Shown: in pieces, positions 26,114 through 34,748 of the stretch
Numbering within the stretch: position 1 is the first letter of the stretch
Layout of the letters: every line of letters starts with the position of its first letter
Source: Candidatus Cloacimonadota bacterium
GTDB taxonomy: Bacteria > Cloacimonadota > Cloacimonadia > Cloacimonadales > Cloacimonadaceae
Reading direction: 5' to 3'
DNA: 52,042 nt
Assembly (NCBI GenBank): GCA_028706475.1
Contig: JAQWBI010000010.1
Location: 1 to 52,042 of the forward strand
Made by a program: the position numbers and the translations under genes
Notes under the pieces: generated by a model
What the model was told of the DNA's origin: nothing
Seen by the model: the letters and a program-made list of their open reading frames with translations, nothing else
Database searches by the model: none

Positions 26114-26940
26114 ACATTAAAGAGCAAATCGTAGCGTTATACAATAATTCCAGTAGAAGTTACACCCCAGCTGATCGAGAATTGTTCCTCAGCTTTGTGA
26201 GCGCTTTGAATAGCGGGGAGATTCGCTCCTGCGAAAAGAGTGAAAAGGGCTGGATTGTGAATGCATGGGTGAAGATGGGTATCCTTCTGGGCTTTCGTAT
26301 GGGTCAGCTTACGGAGATAACCGCGTACAATGGGAAAAGCTTCTTTGAGAAGGATACAATGCCGGAAAAACTCTTTAGTCTAGCCGATAAGGTTCGCATT
26401 GTCCCTGGTGGTAGCTCGGTACGCATCGGAGCATACATCGCACCCGGAGTAACCATTATGCCTCCCAGTTATATCAATATCGGTGCATGGGTAGATAGCG
26501 GTACCATGATCGACTCTCACGCTCTGGTAGGTTCATGCGCTCAGATCGGAAAAAGAGTGCATCTTTCTGCCGGAGCAATGATCGGTGGAGTTCTCGAACC
26601 TATCGGAACCAGACCTGTGATTGTGGAAGACGATGCTTTTATAGGTGGAAACAGCGGCATCTACGAAGGAATAATCGTAGGAAAAAGAGCCGTGATTGCA
26701 TCGGGAACAGTAATAAACTCCTCCACTCCTATATTTGACAGTATAAATGGTAGTTTTCTGCAACGCGATGAATCCGGCAGCTTTAGCATTCCCCCCAATG
26801 CGGTATTGGTTCCTGGTTCAAGAGCTTTGAAGAGTAATCCCTCCTTCCATATTTATTGCCCTATCATTATAAAATACCGGGATAAAAAAACAGACGCAGC
26901 GGTAGTATTGGAACGTGAACTTAGACATTCGTTGGACTGA
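26110..26940 (+). CDS. dapD: Tetrahydrodipicolinate N-succinyltransferase
   Basis: A 276-residue trimeric left-handed beta-helix acyltransferase for the succinylase branch of DAP/lysine synthesis. The N-terminal domain has GWIVNAWVKMGILLGFR. Hexapeptide repeats cover about residues 95-230, with SYINIGAWVDSGTMIDSHALVGSCAQIG and GVLEPIGTRPVIVEDDAFIGGN matching DapD closely. Length equals that of the E. coli enzyme. It overlaps the MalY-like gene upstream (ATGA) and the aminotransferase downstream by 26 bp. DAP would feed both lysine and peptidoglycan. Confidence 0.95.
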   Translation: MNIKEQIVALYNNSSRSYTPADRELFLSFVSALNSGEIRSCEKSEKGWIVNAWVKMGILLGFRMGQLTEITAYNGKSFFEKDTMPEKLFSLADKVRIVPGGSSVRIGAYIAPGVTIMPPSYINIGAWVDSGTMIDSHALVGSCAQIGKRVHLSAGAMIGGVLEPIGTRPVIVEDDAFIGGNSGIYEGIIVGKRAVIASGTVINSSTPIFDSINGSFLQRDESGSFSIPPNAVLVPGSRALKSNPSFHIYCPIIIKYRDKKTDAAVVLERELRHSLD

Positions 26941-28000
26941 AGCTGAGCGTTTGGCTTCCATAGAGCTTTCGCTATTACGAAAGTTGATGGCAAGAGCCCC
27001 CCAAAATACCATCAATCTCGCTTTGGGAGAGCTTGGTTTCAAGTTCCCCCAAGTTTTGGCAGATAAAGCCATAGAATTGATGCAAAATGGGCAACCGAGA
27101 TATAGCCCCAATGCTGGAGTGGATGTTTTACGGGAAAGGATAGCTCAGGACTACTCTGCATCGGGAGAAAACATCTGTGTTTGTAATGGTGCTGAAGAAG
27201 CCTTATACACTACTATCCATTCCCTTGTGAATCCAGGAGATAGAATAGCCATTCCAGATCCTGATTATCCTGCTTATCCGGTTCTGGCAAAACTAGCAGG
27301 TGCGGAAGTCATCCGCCTGCCTTTTGAACAAGACCTTTGCTCGATTGATTGGGATTTGTGGGAAAAGAAGCTTCAGGGAGTAAAAGCCATTTTAATGAGC
27401 AGCCCATCCAATCCCAGCGGATACTGCTTAAATAGGGGAGATGCGCAGCAATTAAATGAGACTCTGAACAATCTGGGTATTACTCTTATTTTGGACGAAA
27501 TCTATCGTGAAATATATATACAGCAGCCTGATAAGATCGATTACTCCATGTTTGACCGACTAATCCGCATTGGCGGTGTGTCAAAATCCCACTTGATGAG
27601 CGGATGGAGAATAGGATGGTTATTCGCATCCAAGCCATTTATCACGAGCGCTATCAAGCTGAAACAATATATCTCTACATGTCCTGCCTGGTTATCGCAA
27701 TATCTGGCACTATATGCTCTTGATTGCCCTCATATATCTTTATCCGTAAGAGACAGAATGAACCAGAATCATGCTCTGGTAAAAAATGCACTATCCCATA
27801 AAAGGATGCATATCCCCACTGCAACGCCTTACATCCTTATCCATTGTGATGAGGCTGATAAACAGGTAGAGACTTGGTTGCAAAAAGGGCTGCTGAGTTC
27901 TCCGGGCAAGGCGTATGGTTTTGTGACCAAGGATTGGATCAGGTTGAACTATGCTGTAGAAAAAGAAACTCTGGAAAGAGCAATAAGGATACTATTGTGA
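26915..28000 (+). CDS. Class I/II aminotransferase, candidate DapC
   Basis: A 361-residue PLP aminotransferase of fold type I. Visible blocks are SPNAGVDVLRERIA, NGAEEALYTTI, DPDYPAY, SSPSNPSGYC and LDEIYREIY (PLP Asp). K224 in GVSKSHLMSGWRIGW is the Schiff-base lysine, and RLNYAV supplies the C-terminal Arg. It starts at GTG 26915, inside the end of dapD. Its position directly after dapD makes it the best local candidate for N-succinyl-DAP aminotransferase, but aspartate or aromatic specificity cannot be excluded by sequence. It shares the last four bases with the start of the next gene. Confidence 0.85.
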   Translation: MNLDIRWTEAERLASIELSLLRKLMARAPQNTINLALGELGFKFPQVLADKAIELMQNGQPRYSPNAGVDVLRERIAQDYSASGENICVCNGAEEALYTTIHSLVNPGDRIAIPDPDYPAYPVLAKLAGAEVIRLPFEQDLCSIDWDLWEKKLQGVKAILMSSPSNPSGYCLNRGDAQQLNETLNNLGITLILDEIYREIYIQQPDKIDYSMFDRLIRIGGVSKSHLMSGWRIGWLFASKPFITSAIKLKQYISTCPAWLSQYLALYALDCPHISLSVRDRMNQNHALVKNALSHKRMHIPTATPYILIHCDEADKQVETWLQKGLLSSPGKAYGFVTKDWIRLNYAVEKETLERAIRILL

Positions 28001-29565
28001 CATACATCATTTATGGGGGATACATATACGGACAGCCCAATATTGAAGCTGTATTGATCGTAGAGAACAGGATCGTACATGTTGGCAAGCTCTCTGAATG
28101 CAGGAATCTGGCTCGAACAGAAAGTATCGAGATTCACTTGCATGGCAGATGTCTGTTACCTGCTTTTACAGATGCTCACACCCATTTTGTGGAATATGCC
28201 AAATCTAGATTATTGGTCAATCTATTGAGCTGTAAGAGCATTGATGATATTGATAGCGAACTGAGACGTTACCGTGATACACTCAGTTGGAACGCAGAAT
28301 GGATTCTTGGTGGTGGTTGGGATCGCAATATCTTAAGTGATCCCATTGCGCTGAATCGGGACTTATTGGACAGAGTGTTTCCAGATGTTCCTGTTGCTTT
28401 GTTCAGTAAGGATTATCATGCCAAATTGCTTAATAGCAGGGCATTGAAGATAGCTGGATGGGATGCGAATACTCCCGATCCACCCGGGGGCAAGTTTGAA
28501 CGAAGGTCAGACGGCTCTCTGAGTGGAGTATTGTTTGAATCCGCTACTGAGATGATTGATGCATTCATCACAGCGCCACCGGATCAGATTGTGGTGGACA
28601 GCATTATCAATACAATTCAAAGTATCTACGAGTGCGGACTGGTTGGTTTTCATTCCATGGAATGCCATGCGAGTGCCAGGTTGCTTCAGCAGGCTCTAGC
28701 TCAAGGTGCTCTCTTCAGAACTTGCTGGCATTTCCAATCCGGTGAGTTGGATATGGTGATAGAGCAGGAACAGAAAAGCTATGATGGAGATGAGTTCTTC
28801 AAGATAGGCGGGTTGAAACTGTTTGGTGATGGCTCTCTGGGTTCTCGCACGGCAGCTATGTTCGATCCATATCCCAATGACAAGACCAACCGAGGTATCC
28901 TACGCTATGAAGACAGCGATCTCTTCCGACAGATGGAAAAAGCAGCCAAAGCAGGCTTGGCGTGCACTATTCATGCCATTGGAGATAGGTGTGTGCGTCA
29001 GATTATTGATGCAGCATTACACTTAGGGATGAATCCTTCGTATCGGAACTTATTCCAGCGCATAGAACATGTTCAATCTATTCGCTTGAGTGATATTCCG
29101 AGCTTGAAGAAATCCGGTCTTTTTGCCAGTTTACAGCCGGTTCACATCGCCAACGATATCCCAATGATCCACAAGAGTTGGGAGCATATCAAAGAGGAAG
29201 CCTATGCATTCCGCAGTATGTTGAATGCTGGGATACCATACGCTTTCGGATCTGACAGCCCGATTGAGACTATCAATCCATTTATGGGTATCTACTGTGC
29301 GATAAAACGCAAGCATCTGAATGATCCCCAAAGAGAGGCTCTGAACACAAAAGAATGCCTAAGTGTGGAACAAGCCATTGATGGCTATACCATTGGTGCT
29401 GCAGCTGCTTCAAAGTCTGACACGATAAAAGGAAAGATTGCTTCTGGATATCTGGCAGACCTCATTGTGCTGGAAGACTATCGAAAGCTTCCGGATGAAT
29501 ACTGGTTGGAAGCACGATCTCTTTTTACCATGATAGACGGCGTTATAGTATTGAATAATCTATAA
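27997..29565 (+). CDS. YtcJ-like amidohydrolase (amidohydrolase 3 family)
   Basis: A 522-residue metal-dependent hydrolase. Motifs are FTDAHTHFVEYA (HxH metal site), GGGWDRN, FGDGSLGSRTAAMFDPY, HAIGDRCVRQ and FGSDSPIETINPFMG, all typical of the YtcJ group and better conserved than in the relative at 11617. The open frame extends 41 codons upstream into the aminotransferase, but the GTG at 27997 has AAGGA 7 bp before it and a natural N-terminus with the usual beta-sandwich strand TYIIYGGYIYG. It ends the PHP-to-amidohydrolase chain. The substrate is unknown. Confidence 0.88.
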   Translation: MTYIIYGGYIYGQPNIEAVLIVENRIVHVGKLSECRNLARTESIEIHLHGRCLLPAFTDAHTHFVEYAKSRLLVNLLSCKSIDDIDSELRRYRDTLSWNAEWILGGGWDRNILSDPIALNRDLLDRVFPDVPVALFSKDYHAKLLNSRALKIAGWDANTPDPPGGKFERRSDGSLSGVLFESATEMIDAFITAPPDQIVVDSIINTIQSIYECGLVGFHSMECHASARLLQQALAQGALFRTCWHFQSGELDMVIEQEQKSYDGDEFFKIGGLKLFGDGSLGSRTAAMFDPYPNDKTNRGILRYEDSDLFRQMEKAAKAGLACTIHAIGDRCVRQIIDAALHLGMNPSYRNLFQRIEHVQSIRLSDIPSLKKSGLFASLQPVHIANDIPMIHKSWEHIKEEAYAFRSMLNAGIPYAFGSDSPIETINPFMGIYCAIKRKHLNDPQREALNTKECLSVEQAIDGYTIGAAAASKSDTIKGKIASGYLADLIVLEDYRKLPDEYWLEARSLFTMIDGVIVLNNL

Positions 29566-29605
29566 CAGCATCACATCAAACTCTTTGTGGAAGCCAAGAT
29601 TTGTA

Positions 29606-29635
29606 TTGACACAGACTACAGTGTCCAAACATTTG
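29606..29635 (+). promoter_or_regulatory. Candidate promoter of the EnvC-like gene
   Basis: TTGACA (29606-29611), 20 bp, then TTTG (29632-29635). A GACAC/GTGTC inverted repeat (29608-29625) overlaps the -35 and may be an operator. The TTGACA-N18-20-TTTG layout recurs at 37163, 40666 and 51929. Confidence 0.45.
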
Positions 29636-29663
29636 ATTTCAATAGTACGTGCGGGAGAAGAAC

Positions 29664-30761
29664 ATGCCTAATAAGCTGATATCTATATTACTTATGCTTA
29701 GTATAGCTTTGCTGTTTGCGGATGACTTGGATGACAAGGTGCGTGAATTGCAACGCTTGCAGTCTCAGCTTGAAAGCACACAAGCCAAAGCACAGCAGAC
29801 TGCTGACAAGAGAAAGCAGACCAGCAGTGAAATACAGCGTAATTCTTCGTTAAAAAAGCTTGCAGATCAAAACATCAACAGATACAAGAGTGCAGAAAGA
29901 GTAGTAAGGGATTCTCTGTCTCAATTGGAGTTACGCATTGCCAATGCCAATGATCGACTGGGTACACTACAGAACGCCCAAAACTCTGAACTGAATATAC
30001 TGATGAGGGTTGATCGCAGCTATTCTCCCCGCATGATCTCCCATCGGGATCACCGCTATTTGCAAAGCCTGATATTGCATCAAAAGCGGGAATTAGATAT
30101 TCTGAATGGATATAAAGTGTCATTACTTCAAGCTCAGGATATCCACAGCAGCGAAGTAGCCAGAATAAACCGGAACCTGCTTAATGAGAGCCAGAAGAGC
30201 CGCAAGCTGAACAAGAGTATCAGCAACTTGAACACACAAATAAAAAAATTGAGTAAGGAAGAACAGGATTTACAAAATAAAATTGCCAATCTGAAACGAG
30301 ATGCTGCTGCCCTTGAAAGCTTGATAGCTCAACTGATGCAAGACAGCGGCAATAAATCCCCCAGTTACGAATTTACCCAGATCAAGATCGCCTGGCCAGT
30401 GAGAGGCAAGATCATCCGTAGCTTTGGTGAAGAAACCAGAAACTACAATACCAGCATCGTAAGCAATGGAATCGACATAGCTGTGCCAGAGGGTACCAAT
30501 GTCGTAGCTGTCGATGACGGGGATGTAGTCTTCTCGGGCAGATACGGCGGACAGGGGAAGCTCATTATCATCGATCATCTGAACGGCTATTTCAGCCTAT
30601 ACGCATACAACAGCGATCTTTTAGTGCAAAAAGACGCTAAAGTGAAACGTGGCCAAACCATCGCCCGCAGTGGGATGACAGGTTCTGCCAGCCAAGCCTC
30701 ATTACATTTTGAACTACGCAAGAAAGGTGTGGCGGTAAATCCGATCCCATACTTTCAATAA
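29664..30761 (+). CDS. EnvC-like murein hydrolase activator (degenerate LytM domain)
   Basis: A 365-residue secreted protein. A signal peptide (about residues 1-18, ending LLFAD) is followed by a long coiled coil (about 20-230) rich in Gln/Lys/Leu heptads, then a C-terminal LytM/M23 domain (about 245-365). The domain lacks zinc ligands: where active enzymes have H-x-G-x-D it has SNGID, and HLHFE is SLHFE; YAHLS is YAYNSD. The same substitutions are seen in E. coli EnvC, which activates amidases instead of cutting peptidoglycan. The ATG at 29664 with GGGAG 6 bp upstream is preferred to GTG 29649. It probably acts in septal or envelope remodelling. No ftsEX is nearby. Confidence 0.88.
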   Translation: MPNKLISILLMLSIALLFADDLDDKVRELQRLQSQLESTQAKAQQTADKRKQTSSEIQRNSSLKKLADQNINRYKSAERVVRDSLSQLELRIANANDRLGTLQNAQNSELNILMRVDRSYSPRMISHRDHRYLQSLILHQKRELDILNGYKVSLLQAQDIHSSEVARINRNLLNESQKSRKLNKSISNLNTQIKKLSKEEQDLQNKIANLKRDAAALESLIAQLMQDSGNKSPSYEFTQIKIAWPVRGKIIRSFGEETRNYNTSIVSNGIDIAVPEGTNVVAVDDGDVVFSGRYGGQGKLIIIDHLNGYFSLYAYNSDLLVQKDAKVKRGQTIARSGMTGSASQASLHFELRKKGVAVNPIPYFQ

Positions 30762-30820
30762 CAGGTAAACATCCTCTGTGCCAAAACTGATATTTTACTG
30801 CCAGTAGAAAGGATAAGCAG

Positions 30821-31936
30821 ATGTATAAAGTCAAAAATCCCTCGGGAAAAAAGCTACAAAAGCTATTGATAAAGGATCCTCTTCCGGAATCAAGCATCTT
30901 GCATTACACTGGCAGCATGTGGGGAATTGGAGCTCGCTTATCTGCACATTCCACCATTGAGCGGATTAACCGCTTGAAGCAACGCAGTAAAGCTGGTATG
31001 ATCGCCCTGATCCCAGATATATCCTGGTTTTCACATCAGAATATCCCAGTTCCCAAACGCTTATTTTCTTTAATGCAGCAATATTATCCCGGTAACCTCA
31101 GTATCTCTTTTGAAATGAAGGATTCACGTTTCGATCATATCGCTGTGGATAATAAAGTAGCTTTCAGAGTTCCTACAGCCCCTTTATTACGGTATTTTAT
31201 CGACTTACTCGGTGAACCGATGGTATCTACGAGTGTGAACTTATCCAATCTCCCGGCAGAAAACGATTTACAGCGATTGGAGACAGTATTCGGTTCCTGG
31301 TTCGATTTTGCTCTAATTCCACACCCCAAGGCCATTCAGGATAATCCTGCTGAGTCCACTTTGGTTGAATACATCGGAAGTAATGAAATCGGGAAAGAGG
31401 ATATAAAATGCCTTCGCGAGGGTTCGGTGCCTTTCTACGAGGTTAAGAATTCATTCAGTATGCCCCTGGTTATGTTTGTGTGTACCGCCAATATCTGTAG
31501 AAGCCCCATAGCGGAAAAGCTCTTTGCCCGCATGATAAAAGAACATGGGATGCGTTTGACTACGGACAGTTGTGGGCTCTTGGAGGGCGGGCACATGATT
31601 TCGATGTCTTCAATGCAGTTACTTATAGAGCAGGGTATTCTGGAAGCTCAAGAGCATGTATCAAAAATGATCAGCCCTCAGATGGTGGCTGCTTCCTGGA
31701 TAATCCTGACCATGGAAGAACGGCAACGGGATCTCATTCGTCAAGCACATCCCGAAGCCGCACATAAAGTTCTTACGTTAAATGAGATAACCGGTTTCGA
31801 AGGAGATATCACTGATCCTTATGGCAGTGAGATCGATTTCTACCGCAAAACCTACCAGACTATTGAGGAACGTCTGAAGATACTAGTGCAACGTATCAAA
31901 AACAATGATATTATACTAAACAAGGATAAACAATGA
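30821..31936 (+). CDS. Sua5/YrdC-like domain fused to low-molecular-weight phosphotyrosine phosphatase
   Basis: A 371-residue two-domain protein. Residues 1-205 resemble Sua5/YciO/YrdC (threonylcarbamoyl-AMP synthase), with [13 protein letters not shown] matching the family block S-T-S-x-N-x-S-x-x-P. Its start is degenerate: [10 protein letters not shown] stands for PT-x-TVYGLGA, and KQRSK for K-x-RP. Residues 210-371 are LMW phosphatase: [19 protein letters not shown] (CX5R loop) and TDPYG with the general acid Asp. Ile, not Thr, in TANICR favours phosphotyrosine over phosphoarginine, by analogy with YwlE. In Bacillus the two functions are neighbouring separate genes. The N-terminal domain may not make TC-AMP. 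It overlaps purL by ATGA. Confidence 0.85.
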   Translation: MYKVKNPSGKKLQKLLIKDPLPESSILHYTGSMWGIGARLSAHSTIERINRLKQRSKAGMIALIPDISWFSHQNIPVPKRLFSLMQQYYPGNLSISFEMKDSRFDHIAVDNKVAFRVPTAPLLRYFIDLLGEPMVSTSVNLSNLPAENDLQRLETVFGSWFDFALIPHPKAIQDNPAESTLVEYIGSNEIGKEDIKCLREGSVPFYEVKNSFSMPLVMFVCTANICRSPIAEKLFARMIKEHGMRLTTDSCGLLEGGHMISMSSMQLLIEQGILEAQEHVSKMISPQMVAASWIILTMEERQRDLIRQAHPEAAHKVLTLNEITGFEGDITDPYGSEIDFYRKTYQTIEERLKILVQRIKNNDIILNKDKQ

Positions 31937-34137
31937 TCCAGATTACCGATCAGATAATCGCCGAGCACGGCATATCCCCGGAAGAATACCTTTATATAAA
32001 AGAGATTCTGGGCAGAGAACCAAACATCGTAGAATTGGGCATCTTCAGCGTGATGTGGAGTGAACATGCCAGCTACAAGAACTCCATATTACAGCTTAAA
32101 ACCTTACCCAAAGAAGGCAGCATGATGCTTGCCAAAGCCGGTGAGGAAAATGCCGGAGTAGTAGATATTGGAGACGGTCTCGCCATTAGCTTCAAAATCG
32201 AGAGCCACAACCATCCTTCGGCTTTGGAGCCTTATCATGGTGCTGCCACAGGAGTAGGCGGCATCCTGAGAGACATTTTCACCATGGGCGCCAGACCCAT
32301 TGCGGCTTTAAACTCCCTGCGTTTTGGCAATCCCGACAATCCCAATGTGAAACATCTGCTTGTAGAAGTAGTGCACGGGATAGCTGATTATGGTAATTGC
32401 TTTGGAGTTCCAACGGTTGGCGGAGAGGTCTATTTTGAAGAATCTTACGAAGGAAATCCCTTGGTGAATGCCATGGCAATAGGGCTATTGGAACACAAAG
32501 ATCTGGCCAAATCTGCCGCTACTGGACCCGGAAATGCTGTGATAATAGTAGGGGCAAAAACCGGCAGAGACGGCATTCACGGCGCCACGTTTGCCTCCAT
32601 AGAGCTATCCGAAGAATCAGAAGAAAAGAGAACTGCGGTACAGGTGGGCGATCCTTTCTATGAAAAACTACTTCTTGAAGCCACTTTGGAGATTATCAAA
32701 GCAGGACTGGTGGTAGGTATTCAAGACATGGGCGCTGCTGGACTCACTTGTTCCAGCAGCGAAATGTCCGGTAAAGGCGGAGTAGGAATTGAGATCGATG
32801 TAAACAAAGTTCCTCAGCGGGAGAGCGGCATGAGCACATACGAGATAATGCTTTCTGAATCCCAGGAACGCATGCTGGTGATTGTGGAACCTCAGAACAT
32901 TGACCGGGTATTGGAGATATTTGGCAAGTGGGATCTTGATGCAGTTCAGATCGGAAGCATTACCGAGGACAAGATTCTGCGCGTTAAATCTGGGGACATG
33001 ATCGAAGCGGAAATTCCTGCTGAATACCTTATATTGGGTGGGAAAGCTCCGGTTTACAAACGCGAAACGAAACGTCCGGAATATCTGGATGATGTTCAAA
33101 ATCAAGATACTGAGAATCTGGAATGCCCCATATCGCCAACCCAGGTGTTGATGGATTTGCTGAGCAGTCCCAATATAGCTTCCAAACACAATATCTTCAG
33201 GCAATATGATCACATGGTGGGAATCGGAACCAGTGTGGAACCGGGAAGCGATGCTGCGGTTATCCGCATCAGGGATACTGACAAAGCCATCGCCGCTGCT
33301 ACGGATTGTAATGGAAGATATTGCTATTTGAATCCTTATGAAGGCACCAAGGCAGCGGTCGCAGAATCGGCCAGAAATGTAGCTTGCAGTGGAGCGAAAC
33401 CTATTGCTATTACGAACTGTTTGAATTTCGGGAATCCCTACAAACCAGAAGTGTATTATAGCTTCAGTGAATGTATTCGTGGTATGAAAGATGCCTGCGT
33501 GGCCTTCGATACACCTGTTACCGGCGGGAATGTGAGCTTTTACAACGAAAATCCCAATGCTGCCATTTATCCTACGCCTGTGATTGGCATGCTGGGTTTG
33601 ATGAAAGATTTCAAAAAAGCTATAACCCAACATTTTAAGCAAGCCGGAGACAAGATATTCCTCTTGGGTAATGTAGAAAAGAGACTGGCGGGAAGTGAAT
33701 ATCTGAAAGTAGTGCATAACAAGGTTTGCGGAAGGATCGCACCGATTGATCTCAATGAGGAGAAACGCCTTCAGGAATGTGTTTTGGAACTCATTGATCT
33801 TGAGATGCTCCACAGCGCTCATGACCTTAGTGACGGCGGATTGGCCATAGCCCTAGCAGAAAGCTGCTTTCATCCCGAAAAATCTTTTGGCATAAAAGCT
33901 TCATTTACTTTGTCCCAATCTCCTATTACCGCATACTTTGGAGAATCTGGAGCGAACATTATCGTATCTTTGGATGATAAATATGAACACGATCTACATC
34001 GTATATCCCAAAAGCATGGAATTCACTGTATGAGCTTGGGCGAAGTAACATCCAGCGAAGCGTTTATCATAAACGATGATATTAAAATGTGTGTTTTATC
34101 GATGAGAGAAGCATACGAAAATGGGTTAAAAATCTAG
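31933..34137 (+). CDS. purL: Phosphoribosylformylglycinamidine synthase subunit PurL
   Basis: A 734-residue small-type PurL, the ATP-dependent synthetase subunit that makes FGAM from FGAR using ammonia from PurQ with PurS. It shows [12 protein letters not shown] near the N-terminus, [51 protein letters not shown] and, in the second half, [13 protein letters not shown]. The length excludes the large PurL with fused glutaminase, so PurQ and PurS must be encoded elsewhere. The start overlaps the phosphatase-fusion stop, an odd pairing of purine synthesis with a signalling phosphatase. Confidence 0.97.
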   Translation: MIQITDQIIAEHGISPEEYLYIKEILGREPNIVELGIFSVMWSEHASYKNSILQLKTLPKEGSMMLAKAGEENAGVVDIGDGLAISFKIESHNHPSALEPYHGAATGVGGILRDIFTMGARPIAALNSLRFGNPDNPNVKHLLVEVVHGIADYGNCFGVPTVGGEVYFEESYEGNPLVNAMAIGLLEHKDLAKSAATGPGNAVIIVGAKTGRDGIHGATFASIELSEESEEKRTAVQVGDPFYEKLLLEATLEIIKAGLVVGIQDMGAAGLTCSSSEMSGKGGVGIEIDVNKVPQRESGMSTYEIMLSESQERMLVIVEPQNIDRVLEIFGKWDLDAVQIGSITEDKILRVKSGDMIEAEIPAEYLILGGKAPVYKRETKRPEYLDDVQNQDTENLECPISPTQVLMDLLSSPNIASKHNIFRQYDHMVGIGTSVEPGSDAAVIRIRDTDKAIAAATDCNGRYCYLNPYEGTKAAVAESARNVACSGAKPIAITNCLNFGNPYKPEVYYSFSECIRGMKDACVAFDTPVTGGNVSFYNENPNAAIYPTPVIGMLGLMKDFKKAITQHFKQAGDKIFLLGNVEKRLAGSEYLKVVHNKVCGRIAPIDLNEEKRLQECVLELIDLEMLHSAHDLSDGGLAIALAESCFHPEKSFGIKASFTLSQSPITAYFGESGANIIVSLDDKYEHDLHRISQKHGIHCMSLGEVTSSEAFIINDDIKMCVLSMREAYENGLKI

Positions 34138-34161
34138 AGAAAAGTGGAGGAGGAAATGAGA

Positions 34162-34737
34162 ATGAATTTCTTCTTTGGAAACATCTTTTGGGGGATTCTC
34201 CTGATACTGTGGGGAGCCTCATTGATCTTGAAGACCTTCAATATCAATATGCCACTGGCAAAGATCTTTATAGCTGTAATAATTATCATGTTTGGCTTGA
34301 AACTACTTATTGGTACATCCAGTAAGACATATCATAAGCCTGGTCCTACCAAGGGAAGCTATTATCATAGCAATCGCAGTGGAGAATACAACATTATTTT
34401 CTCTTCTGGAACCATCGATCTGCGAGACATCACAGAGAACACTCCGTCATTGGAAATCACGGTTGTTTTTGGCTCTGCCACTGTAATACTACCGGCGCAT
34501 CTCAATTATGATATTGAGCCTACCAGCGTGTTTGGATCCACGGTGATGCCGGAGAAAAGTCATTATGGATTTGGTGGAGGTAGGTACCGAAGAGGAAATG
34601 AGAAAGCAACTCCGATCCATATTGAGTCCAATGCAATATTTGGACAACTGGTATATGTATTCGAAGATGTAGAGAATACTCAAACTGATCCGGTTGTGGA
34701 GGATGTCGCTACCGAGAATACTCAAAGCGGATTATAG
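34162..34737 (+). CDS. LiaF-like membrane protein
   Basis: A 191-residue protein with two N-terminal membrane helices (about residues 3-20 and 28-48) followed by a soluble beta-rich domain. The segment EYNIIFSSGTIDLRDITENTP, then TVVFGSATVILP and SVFGSTVMPE resemble the repeated FG-x-h-x-h motif of LiaF/DUF2154 'cell wall-active antibiotics response' proteins. AGGAGG (34148-34153) is 8 bp from ATG 34162, so the upstream GTG and ATG codons are rejected. No LiaRS two-component genes are adjacent. In this lineage it may just be a generic envelope protein. It is followed by the patatin gene after 11 bp. Confidence 0.75.
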   Translation: MNFFFGNIFWGILLILWGASLILKTFNINMPLAKIFIAVIIIMFGLKLLIGTSSKTYHKPGPTKGSYYHSNRSGEYNIIFSSGTIDLRDITENTPSLEITVVFGSATVILPAHLNYDIEPTSVFGSTVMPEKSHYGFGGGRYRRGNEKATPIHIESNAIFGQLVYVFEDVENTQTDPVVEDVATENTQSGL

Positions 34738-34748
34738 CTACTTATGAC

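Noticed and set aside
27874-27996. N-terminal extension of the second amidohydrolase
   Set aside because: It translates aminotransferase sequence in another frame. GTG 27997 with AAGGA is preferred.
32668-33822. A 384-codon open frame on the minus strand within purL
   Set aside because: It lies wholly inside the well-supported purL, its translation is His/Ser/Phe-rich without any recognisable motif, and it has no ribosome-binding site. It is an antisense shadow.
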